64,000 bases of DNA from a virus: positions 1 to 64,000 of the IMG/VR virus record IMGVR_UViG_3300020185_002701; one strand, 5' to 3'. Within the stretch, counting starts at the first letter, position 1. Every line of letters begins with the position of its first letter. Position numbers and translations under genes: made by a program. Positions 8,618 through 19,500 of this stretch are shown one piece after another. The notes beneath the pieces were generated by a model, which was not told the origin of the DNA, made no database searches, and was given only the letters and a program-made list of their open reading frames with translations.

Positions 8618-8917
8618 TTAGCCGTTAATCAACTTGATCATATCCCGGAACTCTTTTGGTTCCTGGTTTTTGTTGTAACGATAGTTACCACTCAAGTTTA
8701 TAGTGTCGAACAAAGAGTATTTTTTCTTTACGCTATCGTAGATACCCATTACAACAAATCTATTATTGTTGTCTTTAGATATTGAATTGGTAAAGATTTT
8801 ATGAAATCGAGGAGATTTATCTACTTCAAATCCATAAACAGCACCCTGTTCTTCATTACGCTTTTTAGCCAACGCCCAAATATCATCGAACTGTTTGGAT
8901 AGCTTAATTTTTCGCAT
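8618..8917 (-). CDS. Hypothetical early protein, 99 aa
   Basis: A 99-aa basic protein (MRKIKLSKQFDDIWALAKKR at the N-terminus) with a central segment FVVMGIYDSVKKKYSLFD and a C-terminal EFRDMIKLING. I do not recognise a family, and there is no membrane segment or signal peptide. It is very likely a real gene because it lies between a near-consensus sigma70 promoter (8994-9022) and a strong directional terminator (8547-8581). It is transcribed against the surrounding late genes and probably early. In T4 the equivalent gap after gene 5 holds repEB/repEA and oriE, but no sequence similarity to those is claimed. Confidence 0.75.
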   Translation of the reverse strand: MRKIKLSKQFDDIWALAKKRNEEQGAVYGFEVDKSPRFHKIFTNSISKDNNNRFVVMGIYDSVKKKYSLFDTINLSGNYRYNKNQEPKEFRDMIKLING

Positions 8918-8951
8918 AACTATTACCAGATTATCTTAATTAAATGGCACC

Positions 8952-8989
8952 GCTAAGTACCGCCTCACGTAAAATCTCTTACGCTTAGT
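8952..8989 (-). promoter_or_regulatory. Imperfect hairpin at the 5' end of the early transcript
   Basis: The inverted repeats CGTAA/TTACG (8968-8972 and 8979-8983) and GCTAAG/CTTAGT (8952-8957 and 8984-8989) nest around a 6-nt loop with a 10-nt one-sided bulge. The predicted transcription start from the sigma70 promoter is near 8987, so this structure would form at the very 5' end of the mRNA. That is a known way of stabilising messages. It could also be chance. Confidence 0.35.
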
Positions 8990-8993
8990 AACC

Positions 8994-9022
8994 ATTATAC
9001 ATGCACTTCTAATCAAAGTCAA
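8994..9022 (-). promoter_or_regulatory. Near-consensus sigma70 early promoter
   Basis: On the minus strand, TTGACT (9022-9017), a 17-bp spacer and a perfect TATAAT (8999-8994). It drives the 99-aa gene with a leader of about 70 nt. It is the best host-type promoter in the window and shares its CTTGACTTT -35 region with the gp55 promoter. Confidence 0.8.
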
Positions 9023-9048
9023 GTATTAAAGTACTAGTTAATTTAACC

Positions 9049-9056
9049 GATAAATA
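9049..9056 (+). promoter_or_regulatory. Late promoter box GATAAATA before gp25
   Basis: GATAAATAACAG directly precedes the gp25 ATG, with only 5 nt between the box and the start codon. By T4 late-promoter geometry, transcription would begin at or next to the ATG, so the message would be essentially leaderless. It is the only visible promoter for gp25, gp6 and the 7914-codon gene. Confidence 0.7.
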
Positions 9057-9061
9057 ACAGT

Positions 9062-9436
9062 ATGGCAAATTTTATTGGAATGAGCACCGTAGATACAATT
9101 CGAGCACCTTACACCGTGATCGACGATGTTCTAGTAAAACGTGATCTGCTAAACGAGTTTTATACTAAGCGCGGTGAACGAGTAATGAGACCAAATTACG
9201 GATGTATTATTTGGGAAGTGTTAATGGATCCTGACACTGTAGAACTGGAAAGTGCTGTAGATGAGGATATAAAAAGGATTATTGCTAGAGATCCTCGAGT
9301 GAAACTGCTTAGAATTAACACAGTGGTAGCAGAACACACACTGAGAAGCGAAGTCCAATTAGAGTATGTTTTTTCAGGAAACAGCGATACTCTTTATCTC
9401 AGTTATACACGAAGTGCAGAAGAAAGACTCAGCTAA
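9062..9436 (+). CDS. gp25: gp25-like baseplate wedge protein
   Basis: A 124-aa member of the GPW/gp25 family, which nucleates sheath assembly from the baseplate. The family signature GERVMRPNYGCIIWEVL sits near residue 40, followed by the acidic helix and the AEHTLRSEVQLEYVF strand. No Shine-Dalgarno sequence precedes the ATG at 9062, since the late box almost touches it. An in-frame ATG at 9080, preceded by GGA, is an alternative start that would remove six residues. gp6 follows 11 bp downstream with the ribosome site AAAGGAA. Confidence 0.93.
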   Translation: MANFIGMSTVDTIRAPYTVIDDVLVKRDLLNEFYTKRGERVMRPNYGCIIWEVLMDPDTVELESAVDEDIKRIIARDPRVKLLRINTVVAEHTLRSEVQLEYVFSGNSDTLYLSYTRSAEERLS

Positions 9437-9447
9437 AGGAATTATAA

Positions 9448-12400
9448 ATGACCGTATCTAGACAACAAAACTTGTTTGCTGCTGAAGATTGGAAAATAGC
9501 ATATAAAGTTTTTAACAATGTTAATTTTCAGGCGTATGACTTTGATACCATGCGTCTTGCAATGGTAGACTATATTAAAACAAATTTTCCAGAAAACTTT
9601 AATGACTACATCGAAAGTAGTGAATTCATTAGTATCATTGAATTATTAGCATACTTAGCGCAGAGTTTAGCGTTTAGGATGGATTTAAATTCCAGAGAAA
9701 ACTTTTTAGAAACTGCAGAACGCAGAGATTCAGTGTTCAAACTAGCACGTATGTTAGGATATAATCCTAAAAGAAATGTGCCAGCGAGCGGATTGTTAAA
9801 AATAGTTAACATTAAAACAACCGAAAACATCACAGATAGTTTAGGTACTACACTGAATAATAGAAATATATATTGGGACGATGAAAACAATACACAAAGC
9901 TACGAACAGTTTATTACTATTTTAAACAGTGCAATGAGTAAGACTAATCGTTTCACTTCACCAATTAAAAGTGGTGAAGTTGGAAATGTTAAAACTGAAC
10001 TATATCAGTTAAACACTCCTGCAGGTTCCCCTATTGCGTATAATTTTACACTTAGAATAAACGGAACAGAAAGAAACTTTAATGTGTGTAATCCAGATTT
10101 TGAGGACGAAGGATACTTTTATGAAAGACATCCTGATCCAACTAATTTATTTAATTTAATATATCGAAATGATAGCAAAGGGTCTAGCAGTGCAGACACT
10201 GGATTCTTTTTGTTTTTCCGACAAGGTATATTGAACTTTTTAGATTTTAATTACACTACTCCAGTGGAAAATCGTACACAAGATCTTGCAGTAGCAAACA
10301 TTAACGAAAGCGATGTTTACCTGCAAGAAATAGATACTATTGGTGCTGTAGTTAACAAATGGACAAAAGTTCCTAACACTGTCGGTCAAACTTTAACATA
10401 TAACACATTAGCATTAAACAGCAGAAACTTGTACAGCGTGGAAAATTTAGGTACTAGCGGAATACGTGTTAGATATTCAGATGGTAACTTTGCTAATGTC
10501 CCTCAAGGTGTATATAGATTATGGCACAGAACTAGTGACCCAGAGCGTTATAGCATACAACCACAAAATGCACGTAACATAGTATTGAGTGTGCCGTATA
10601 CAAACAATATTGGCGAAAAGCACACGCTCAGCCTCACCTGTAGCTTGCAATATACTGTTAATAACAGTTTACCAGCAGAAAGCATTGCGGCAATCAAAGA
10701 ACGTGCACCGCAAACATTTTATACGCAAAACAGAATGGTCAATGCACAGGATTATAATGTTTTCCCGCTGAGTCAAAGTAATAATATATTAAAACTAAAA
10801 GCAACTAACAGAACTCATGCTGGACACAGTCGTTATATTGACATTAACGATCCTACAGGTACATTTCAAAACATAGACAGTTTTGCTGACGATGCATATC
10901 TATACATTGACGATAGGAATCCTACAGAGACTATTATTGTTAACAGCAATGTAACTCCTCTAGAACTAGCAACTAGTATTATCCCTAACAGATTAAAAGG
11001 ACAACCTGTAAATAATTTTGTTTATTACACACTGAGAAACATTTGGATTGATCCTGCTAAGAACGGTATTGTAGATGTGTTCGAATTTAGCGAAGCAGAC
11101 AATGTGTTATGGAATCCATTACCAAGTGCAGAACGCAGCAAGACCGGCTATTTAACTGAAACTTTTACCACAGGCACAAGGAACATATTAGTTAACAATG
11201 TTGCAGGCAAAACAGAAATTCTAAAACAAAACAACTTTATTAAGTTTGTTAATCCTATAGATAGCTCAGAATACAAGTGGTGTAGGATTATTAATGTGGA
11301 AAATAGCGGAGCACTTAGCGCAGGTGTAAACACATCAGTTGGTCCTTGGACACTTAGTGAAGAAATAGAGGCAACTTGGCAGGCTTGTGAAGTAATTGTT
11401 AGTTTGAGAAAACTTTTTACTGTTGCTGAAGCAGAGTTAATACAAACTGAAATACGTAACAAAAGAAGTTTTGGCCTAGGCTATAATTTACAAACAGACA
11501 CTTTTTACATTATTCCAGACAGTTTACTGACAGCAGATAGCAAGGCAGGAAAGTTTGCATTAGATAATGGCCAAGCTGGCGCATACAGTTGGTTAGTATT
11601 ATTAAATTACTCTCCTGTGGATCAATTCAGTTATAGATATGATGTTACCCTAAGAGGAAATGATTATGTAGTTCAAAGCAGGGACGATATCCGTTTTTAT
11701 AATGTGAAAAATTCAGGCACAATAAAAGACAAAATTACTTTTACCACAGTTAATACACGAAGCGGTGATACCGAAACATTCAGTTGGCAAGGCACTACAT
11801 TTTTAAACAGTTTTACTGGAACCACATTTGAGCCTATTGGAATTAGTGCTAACCTTCCGCTTAAAACCAGAGCCACTACTTGGAAAGATTTAGAAGCTCA
11901 ATGGGTGAGTAATTTTGGTTTGTTGAAACCAATAAACAGCAGCTTGGTTAGTATTACAAACAATAATCAATATGTAAGCGAAGCGTCTACCGGATTGAAT
12001 GTGTATTTTAAAACTGGCGCCCTTGCAAGTGAAAGTAACTTGGTTATCGCAGCTAATACTGGACTTATAAGTGTGTTGCCTAGTAAAATCACAGTTCCTT
12101 TTAATAATACCACATTTGGTGTTAATGTAGTAGAAAGCACCGGCACGCCATTTATTGCATACAGGCAATTACCTAATAATGGCGTCCCTGGCACAGACGA
12201 AGTAATATTTAAAGCAGAAGAAGGCGGTGTACCATATAGCTATGGCGAGGGTGGTAACAGTTTAGACTCTAGCACAGTCGGTCGATTATATTTGTTAGAT
12301 TATAATCCAGTAACTGAAACAGGAAACATTGAATACAGAAATATTCAAAATCATGATCTACATTCCAGTTCAGATATCACTGGCGCAGTAAGCAGAGACA

Positions 12401-13584
12401 AGTTAGTTTTAAGATACATTACCAATAAAGAAAAACTGTCAGTTCCAATTGATTGGGAACTAATAGACACTTTTAAAGAATCTGATGGGTATGTTGATCC
12501 TAGAAAAGTTAAAGTAGCACCTATTGATACCGATAGAGATTTGGTGCCTGATCGTCCCTTACAATTCTCAGAGTATGTTAATCCAGAAGACTACGTGCTG
12601 TTTGAATACTACAAAGATTTTGACGGCACTAGTTATGATATTCCAGTGAGCGGTGTTATTGCTGATTTTAGACGTGAGGATAATTTATTAATTAATAATA
12701 CTGCAGGCACTGTTACGCCTTTGCGTTATACAGACATATATAGTTTTAGTGACCTAAAATGGATCATTGTCAAGAATGATGCTGTAGCGAATCTGTTTAT
12801 TAACATTAGTTCAGCAGCAGGCTTAGTTATTTTTAGCGTAGGTTCGGGAAAAGTTTTTCAAGTAACACGAGTTAGTACAAGCGACACTGAACTCTTAGTG
12901 CTAGAAACCTCAGACTACTTTGTGCGTATCGGCAGAGGTAAAAATCAAAACACTGCATCAGACAGCACGACAAACGGAATTATTAGATGGCAGCACAATG
13001 CTAGCAGCAGTGTACGTGTTGATCCTAGCATTAGTAACATAGTGGAAATGATTTTATTAACGCAAAGCTATAACGATTTGGTTAACAGATGGAAATCCAA
13101 TCAATCAGGAGAGTTTCCCATAGAGCCAACCACCGATCAACTAAGCCTGGAATTTTCAGGACTAAATACATACAAGACTGCTAGCGATACATTAGTGTTC
13201 CGCAGCTCAAAGTTTAAATTGTTGTTTGGGAATCAAGCAGATGAAGAGTTTAAAGCTAAATTTCGTGTTGTTAAACTCAGCGACCAGATAAGTGATAATG
13301 AGTTGAAAAGTGGCATTATATCGACAATTAACGAATATTTTGACGTTAATAATTGGGAGTTTGGTGAAACATTTTATTTTACAGAATTGAGCACATACAT
13401 TCATCAGAAATTAGGTAGTAACATAGGCAGTATTGTTATATTGCCCAAGAATATTTCAGGTAAATTTGGAGAGTTATTCCAAGTTAAAGCAGAGTCAAAT
13501 GAATTATTCATTAGTACTGCTTCTGTTAATGATATAGAAATTATTAGCAGAATTGATAACCAAACACTAAGAGCGGATATTTAA
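9448..13584 (+). CDS. gp6: gp6-like baseplate wedge protein, about twice the usual length
   Basis: Wedge protein that forms the dimeric ring around the hub and triggers sheath contraction in T4. The N-terminus has the gp6 region (FPENFNDYIESSEFISIIEL, then RENFLETAERRDSVFKLARM and GYNPKR). A baseplate J-like core (APQTFYTQNRMVNAQDYNVF) starts near residue 415. The C-terminus has the wedge ending with NEYFDVNNWEFGETFYFTEL and GSNIGSIVILPKN. T4 gp6 is 660 aa; here the protein is 1378 aa, with the extra mass mainly between the J core and the C-terminal domain (about residues 500-1240). The stop at 13584 is followed after 3 bp by the next ATG. Confidence 0.9.
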   Translation: MTVSRQQNLFAAEDWKIAYKVFNNVNFQAYDFDTMRLAMVDYIKTNFPENFNDYIESSEFISIIELLAYLAQSLAFRMDLNSRENFLETAERRDSVFKLARMLGYNPKRNVPASGLLKIVNIKTTENITDSLGTTLNNRNIYWDDENNTQSYEQFITILNSAMSKTNRFTSPIKSGEVGNVKTELYQLNTPAGSPIAYNFTLRINGTERNFNVCNPDFEDEGYFYERHPDPTNLFNLIYRNDSKGSSSADTGFFLFFRQGILNFLDFNYTTPVENRTQDLAVANINESDVYLQEIDTIGAVVNKWTKVPNTVGQTLTYNTLALNSRNLYSVENLGTSGIRVRYSDGNFANVPQGVYRLWHRTSDPERYSIQPQNARNIVLSVPYTNNIGEKHTLSLTCSLQYTVNNSLPAESIAAIKERAPQTFYTQNRMVNAQDYNVFPLSQSNNILKLKATNRTHAGHSRYIDINDPTGTFQNIDSFADDAYLYIDDRNPTETIIVNSNVTPLELATSIIPNRLKGQPVNNFVYYTLRNIWIDPAKNGIVDVFEFSEADNVLWNPLPSAERSKTGYLTETFTTGTRNILVNNVAGKTEILKQNNFIKFVNPIDSSEYKWCRIINVENSGALSAGVNTSVGPWTLSEEIEATWQACEVIVSLRKLFTVAEAELIQTEIRNKRSFGLGYNLQTDTFYIIPDSLLTADSKAGKFALDNGQAGAYSWLVLLNYSPVDQFSYRYDVTLRGNDYVVQSRDDIRFYNVKNSGTIKDKITFTTVNTRSGDTETFSWQGTTFLNSFTGTTFEPIGISANLPLKTRATTWKDLEAQWVSNFGLLKPINSSLVSITNNNQYVSEASTGLNVYFKTGALASESNLVIAANTGLISVLPSKITVPFNNTTFGVNVVESTGTPFIAYRQLPNNGVPGTDEVIFKAEEGGVPYSYGEGGNSLDSSTVGRLYLLDYNPVTETGNIEYRNIQNHDLHSSSDITGAVSRDKLVLRYITNKEKLSVPIDWELIDTFKESDGYVDPRKVKVAPIDTDRDLVPDRPLQFSEYVNPEDYVLFEYYKDFDGTSYDIPVSGVIADFRREDNLLINNTAGTVTPLRYTDIYSFSDLKWIIVKNDAVANLFINISSAAGLVIFSVGSGKVFQVTRVSTSDTELLVLETSDYFVRIGRGKNQNTASDSTTNGIIRWQHNASSSVRVDPSISNIVEMILLTQSYNDLVNRWKSNQSGEFPIEPTTDQLSLEFSGLNTYKTASDTLVFRSSKFKLLFGNQADEEFKAKFRVVKLSDQISDNELKSGIISTINEYFDVNNWEFGETFYFTELSTYIHQKLGSNIGSIVILPKNISGKFGELFQVKAESNELFISTASVNDIEIISRIDNQTLRADI

Positions 13585-13587
13585 CGT

Positions 13588-16500
13588 ATGGCTGATAAAA
13601 TTTATAAAAAGTTACCGGCAGTTCTACAAACGACAACGATCAAAAACTTTTTTGAGAATACTGTAGAACAACTGTTTAGCAAGCAAGACGCAGAAATAGT
13701 TCAAGGCTTTATAGGATCACCTAGTAACGAAGATGTTAACGCCAGAGGACAGTTTTTAACTGAACCAACTGCTACAAAACGTTTTTACGCCTTAACTCCA
13801 ACAGTTAATACTATTAATAGTGTAACAGCTAAGAGTGAGAACTTTTATTTTTACGACGAAATAATAGATACACTTCATACTTACGGAGTGGATACTCATA
13901 ATCATAATAAAATATTCAGTTCAGAATTTTTAACATACTTGCCGCCGATAGACATCGATAAATTTTTAAACTATCAAGAATACTACTGGATAGAAAACGG
14001 ACCTAACACAATTACTATAACTCCTACAGCAGATGTAGTACTAGACATAGACAATGAAGTGATAGGCAAAAAGGAATTCACTTACGGATCAGTTAACCTG
14101 CGTAACGGAATGATTCTTCAGTTCTCAGGTGATAACTGTGTACCTGCTAGCCGAGTAAATGTTGAATACATTGTGCAAGGTGTAGGTACTGCAATACAAT
14201 TAATACAAAAAGATCTAAACAATATTACTTCTTACACTAAAGATAAAGATTATATCCTACAAGCTAGGGGAGCAAAAAATCAAAATTTATGGAGTAGAAT
14301 TAACTACTGGTATCATGTAAATAATTTCCGTGACGCAGGTCAAGACTTGCCTCCTAGAGTTAATCGTGCAAACAGACCTATCCTAGAATTTGCACAAGAA
14401 TTAGAACTATTTAATCACGGAACTGAGTTTGCAACCGTTGTAGATTTAGCAACCAACGCCCCCCTTAATCAATTAGATGGATCACTTGCCGACGCACAGC
14501 TGACAGATGAAAATGTAATAGGCAAAGAATTTATATTTTTAAATCAGTCTGAGCTAGAAGTGGGAAATATTGTGCACACGGCTATTGAAATAGATTCAAA
14601 CACAGCACCGCAATTAAATATAACAGACGTTACTGGCACATTTAACGCAAACATTGATTTAAACTGGACTAGATCAAAAAATAAGTTAGGGTATGAATTA
14701 TCGTCTATAACAGTACTTGACCAAGGCTCGTCAATCACTTCCTTTCAACTTCTTGATCTGGACTACGCCCTCTTAGAAGAAGGCGATGTAGTCACTACAA
14801 GTACTATAAACATTGTAGCTCCAGTAACTTCTGTGTTGCCAGGAATGGCTGTTTGGATTCCGGCAGTTGGTACTAATGGCGAATACACTTATGGTATTGT
14901 AGATACTGTTGACACTGTAAATAGAATTATTACTACTGTAGAACCGATAACCATTTATCGTAACCTAGCGCTCCAGACACCCTATATAGCCTTTACTCCA
15001 ATAATAGCTACTATAACTTCACCATATGGATCAGATGCAATAGTAGCAATCGGTTCATTCAACGGCCTTGTTTACGAAGCGCTCAGTTTTGTATTAAATC
15101 CAGGCGCTGGGTATTATACTGAAGGCTCAATTAAAGTACAGCAAGTAGGCGACCCTATATTAAATCCTAGCGGTATCACTGAAGAAAATTTAGCGTTTGT
15201 CCCTTACAAAATAGATGTTGATAAACCTGTACAGGTTTCTCTGGGTTCTAATGCAGGTAAAGAATTTAAATGGGATGTTACAGGCTGGTTACAGTGTCAG
15301 GAGAAACTGTACTTAAACCAACCACCACTGTTTACACTTTATGACACCCAAGGAACTTACTTAGGCGATCGCCCAGGCAATAATTTTGCAGGCAGTAAAA
15401 TATTTGGTTATGCGACCGAAGTACCAGCAAACGCACAAAACATTTCCAGAAGTGTTGTTGAAGACACTGAATTAGGTTTTAATTTTATATTTGAAAACTT
15501 TAAAAGCGGTAGCGAAATATTATTTGATAATTTTCAAGAAACAATAAGATATTCAGACAACCAAGGCGAGATTAACGGTTACTATTTTTATAAAATGGTT
15601 AGCGATGATGTCGAATCATATGAAACTTACATGCGAACTGTGCCAGTGAAAACTCGGCAGAGTATTGTAAGCAGCTATCTGGTAAACAAGTTTGATATTG
15701 ATGGGGTACAACAAGAATGGTATATTGGCGGAGTCCCAGATGTAGACCAAAATTTAAACAATGGGTACGATATAACAGTCACAGTCAATGGAATAAAACG
15801 AACCGATTGGACTTACAATCTAAATAGAGCAGGGTATATTAAATTTGACACGTTCAATTTAATCGAATCTGATTTTATATACATTACAGCAAATTGCACT
15901 ACGGGATTAATTAGCGAACGCACTACTAGTAAATATGAACTTCCGTTAGCATTGTACAGTAACATCTTTAATGAAGACATAAACACAATCAGCCAGCCAA
16001 GTTATGCAGGCCATTTTGCAAATTACATGCAAAGGCAACAAGGGTTTACTGGCGAAGTCTACGGCATCAATAATTTCAACGACACTAAAAAAGACATCAA
16101 GCATGCAACCGATATAATAGTAAGTCAAGATGATTTAGTATTAGGTGCATTTTTACTAGATGATCAACCACATAATTTAGTTGATGCGCTACGTTTCAAT
16201 GCTAATGAATATATCAAATATAAAAACAGATTAATTAATGAAATTAACAAGTATTACAGTAACGAGTTTAATGAAGATTTGTCAGTAGAAGAAACTCTAG
16301 AAAATATTATTAAGAGAGTGATTTCTTATAAAGTAAGTCAGGATGTTTTTAACAGAACTTACGTGGTACCATTTGGCGATATCTACGACGTACAACAATT
16401 TTCAATTGCATTAGATCAAACACAACTTACACTTACAACCGACTTGGATTTAAACAAAATAGAAAACTCCGTTATGGTATATAGAAACGGTGTGTTATTG

Positions 16501-19500
16501 ACAGCAGATGTTGATTACACGTTTAGTAGTCTTACGTTTCCAGTAACAATTGACATATCTACAGAGTTAGTAATTAACGATACTATCACTGTGAAAATAT
16601 ATAATGTTTTAAGAGATAGCGCTCAATGTCCTCCAACTCCTAGCACAATGGGCTTATATCCGTTGTTTATTCCTAGAATCGAACAAGACACCAGCTTTGT
16701 AACTCCTATCACAGTATTAGTGGGACACGACGGTAGTAGAACTCCTGTTAACAACGATGACAGAGACACGTTGCTGTTAGAATTTGAAAAAAGAATTTAT
16801 AACAGTGCAAAAAAAGAATTTAGGAAATCTAACAGTTTACCTGAATATAATTATGCTGATGTTCGAGCAGGTGCTTTCAGAGAAACAGGGTATACTGTAA
16901 AAGAATGGAGCGATATATTAAGATATTATTTTATCGAATGGTCCAGAGCAAATGAACTAGATTATATCATTAACGAGTTTTATGATCAAATTAACAGTTT
17001 TACCTGGAACTATAACACAGAATTACCCGGACATTGGAAAGGTTTATACGAATATTACTATGATACTATAAATCCTCATACTAGTCCATGGGAAATGTTA
17101 GGATTCACAGAAAAGCCATCATGGTGGGATACAGAATATGCACTGTTCATAGAAGACGATTTTGGGTTAAACATTCCATATGTTAATTACGGCTCAGTTA
17201 ATACCAAGATGTGGAAAGATCTTGAAGAAGGTATTATACGCCAAGGCCCACGTGAAAACGTAACTAACAATTTATACTTAGAAAACAATCGTTTTAGAAG
17301 AATGGGATTAAATGCAGTATTACCAGTAGGCAGCGATGGTAATTTAAAATCGCCTGATCAAGTTATGACTACTGAAAATGTTACTCGCAGTATTTCATAT
17401 ACAAACACTGACACTGGTAATCATGACGCAAACTTTGCGTTTAGAACAAACAAATTTTATAATTTAAACGGCATTAATGTTAGTTGGGACAACGACAACG
17501 TGTATGTACAAGGTAGAGGTATTCCTGTTTACAGCGATGAAAACCAACCAATTAATGTATCGGGTGAACAATCACTTAGTGACATACCCATACTCAGCCA
17601 AGATATATCATATTGCGTACCAAGAAAACCACTCACGGATCTAGGTGTTAATGTTGAGACATGGAACGATGCCGATTATTGGGATGATTCTGCAACCTGG
17701 AATGATACTTCTCTCACTGCACTGGGTAATGCCAGTAAGATGAGCAATGACGCTATAGCAGTATTAGTTAACGGCTTACCGTTGTACAATTTTTACGATG
17801 AAAACACTACTTGGGAATCTCAAGGCAGTTGGCATTATGATAACAATCGTTTAGGTGAAGACAAATCTATAGACAGCGAAGGATTGTTACACTATAATAA
17901 AATCACTCCAGAAGTAGCAGGATTGAGCTCATGGAGTACTACAGAACATTCACCCATAGTAGGCTGGGCATTTGACGGTTTGCCTATATATGGTCCGTAT
18001 GGTTATGCTGATCCTCTTGACAGCAGTAGTGCTATCGTGAGAGTAGAAAGTTCATGGAAACTACGTAGAGAAAATCCTACGTTTGGTACTAGACCTGGAT
18101 CAGTTGGCGGAGCATTTTCGGGGGTATTTGTAGAAGATTATTACTTTGACGAAGATTTCTTCTCTGAAACACCACACGCAGCCGATGAATTTAATGCAGT
18201 GTTTGGTGTTACTCCTGATAGCGAGCAACCCTTTTATCACTATGTTGCAACATTAGATAACAATTTAAAGCCAGCATTTCCTTATGCTGTCGGTGGCGGT
18301 GTGCAAACTCGCACAGTTGAAGGCCTGTTTTTTAATGCATGGTCTAACACTTTTAGATTCCAAGCCAGTAATACCAGAGGTATTGCTAGAATAAACGTAT
18401 TAGATCCAGGGGGTTTGTACACCCAGGGTAATACATCAGTAGTCATAGAAGGTGACGGCTCGGGAGCAACTGCTAATGTTGTTGTTACAGACGGCGGAAT
18501 TACCAGCGTTGTGATTACTAATAAAGGGAAAGATTATAACACTGCAACTGCTGCAATAGTAGGTGATGGCGTCCGTGCTGTAATTGAAATTATTATAGAC
18601 ACTGAAGATAATAACAGTAACAATTGCGAAGTAAATGTGTCAGCGACTTCTGCCCTAGTAAGTGTTGAAAATCTAACAGTTACTTCTAATCGTAATTTAG
18701 ACAAGAATTGGAAATTTGGTGACGGTGCGCCTGTTGAGCAAGCATGGAAATATTCATCTGGCTATCCTTTTGCAGTAACTGAAGCATTGTTATTAAGCAA
18801 GCCAGGTAAGTTTGCTACTGTGTTTAGTAATCCTATTAAAATTGCTAGAACTCCAGTCAATAAAAGAATTTTGGTTAACATTGACACAAATAAATCTTGG
18901 CATTTTTCAAATCCAAGCGAGTTCCAAATACATGGCGAAATAGTGGATAATGTGTTTACAACAAATATTGGCTACACTCAGTTTATTAACAGTTGGCTAA
19001 CTTTTCAAAGATTAGACACCAACATAGATTTTGCTGAAAAGATTAGAACATTGAATGTTAAACTATCTCATCGTATGAGCAGTTTTATAGACCAAGACAC
19101 ACTAACAGCAAGAACGGATCAGTACAGTATCCAAGGAAGTGCTAGCAGTTTAATAATTCCTAAAGATGATTTATCTGTTGACTTACACAGTAGTAACTAT
19201 AAATCAAGAAACTTTTACAGCGGAGTTATTGTTCAGCGAAGTTCTGAAGGATATATTGTTACTGGTTTTGATAAAAACCGCGGATATTTTGAAATATTAG
19301 AAAGCGACAGGCAAGGCAGAAGTAACAGAGTTGAAGTTGGCGGATCACCAGCAGGATACAGCCAGTGGCAACCTAACCTCACTTATAATAAAACTGCTAT
19401 TGTAGAATACCAAGGAAGATATTTTCAAGCAAGAGTTAGAATAACGGGCGGAGAAACCTTCGACAGAGATCTATGGGCACCACTTGCATCTTTACCACAA

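Noticed and set aside
13570-13600. Programmed frameshift joining gp6 to the giant gene
   Set aside because: gp6 ends with a normal TAA and a separate ATG follows after 3 bp; no slippery sequence was seen.
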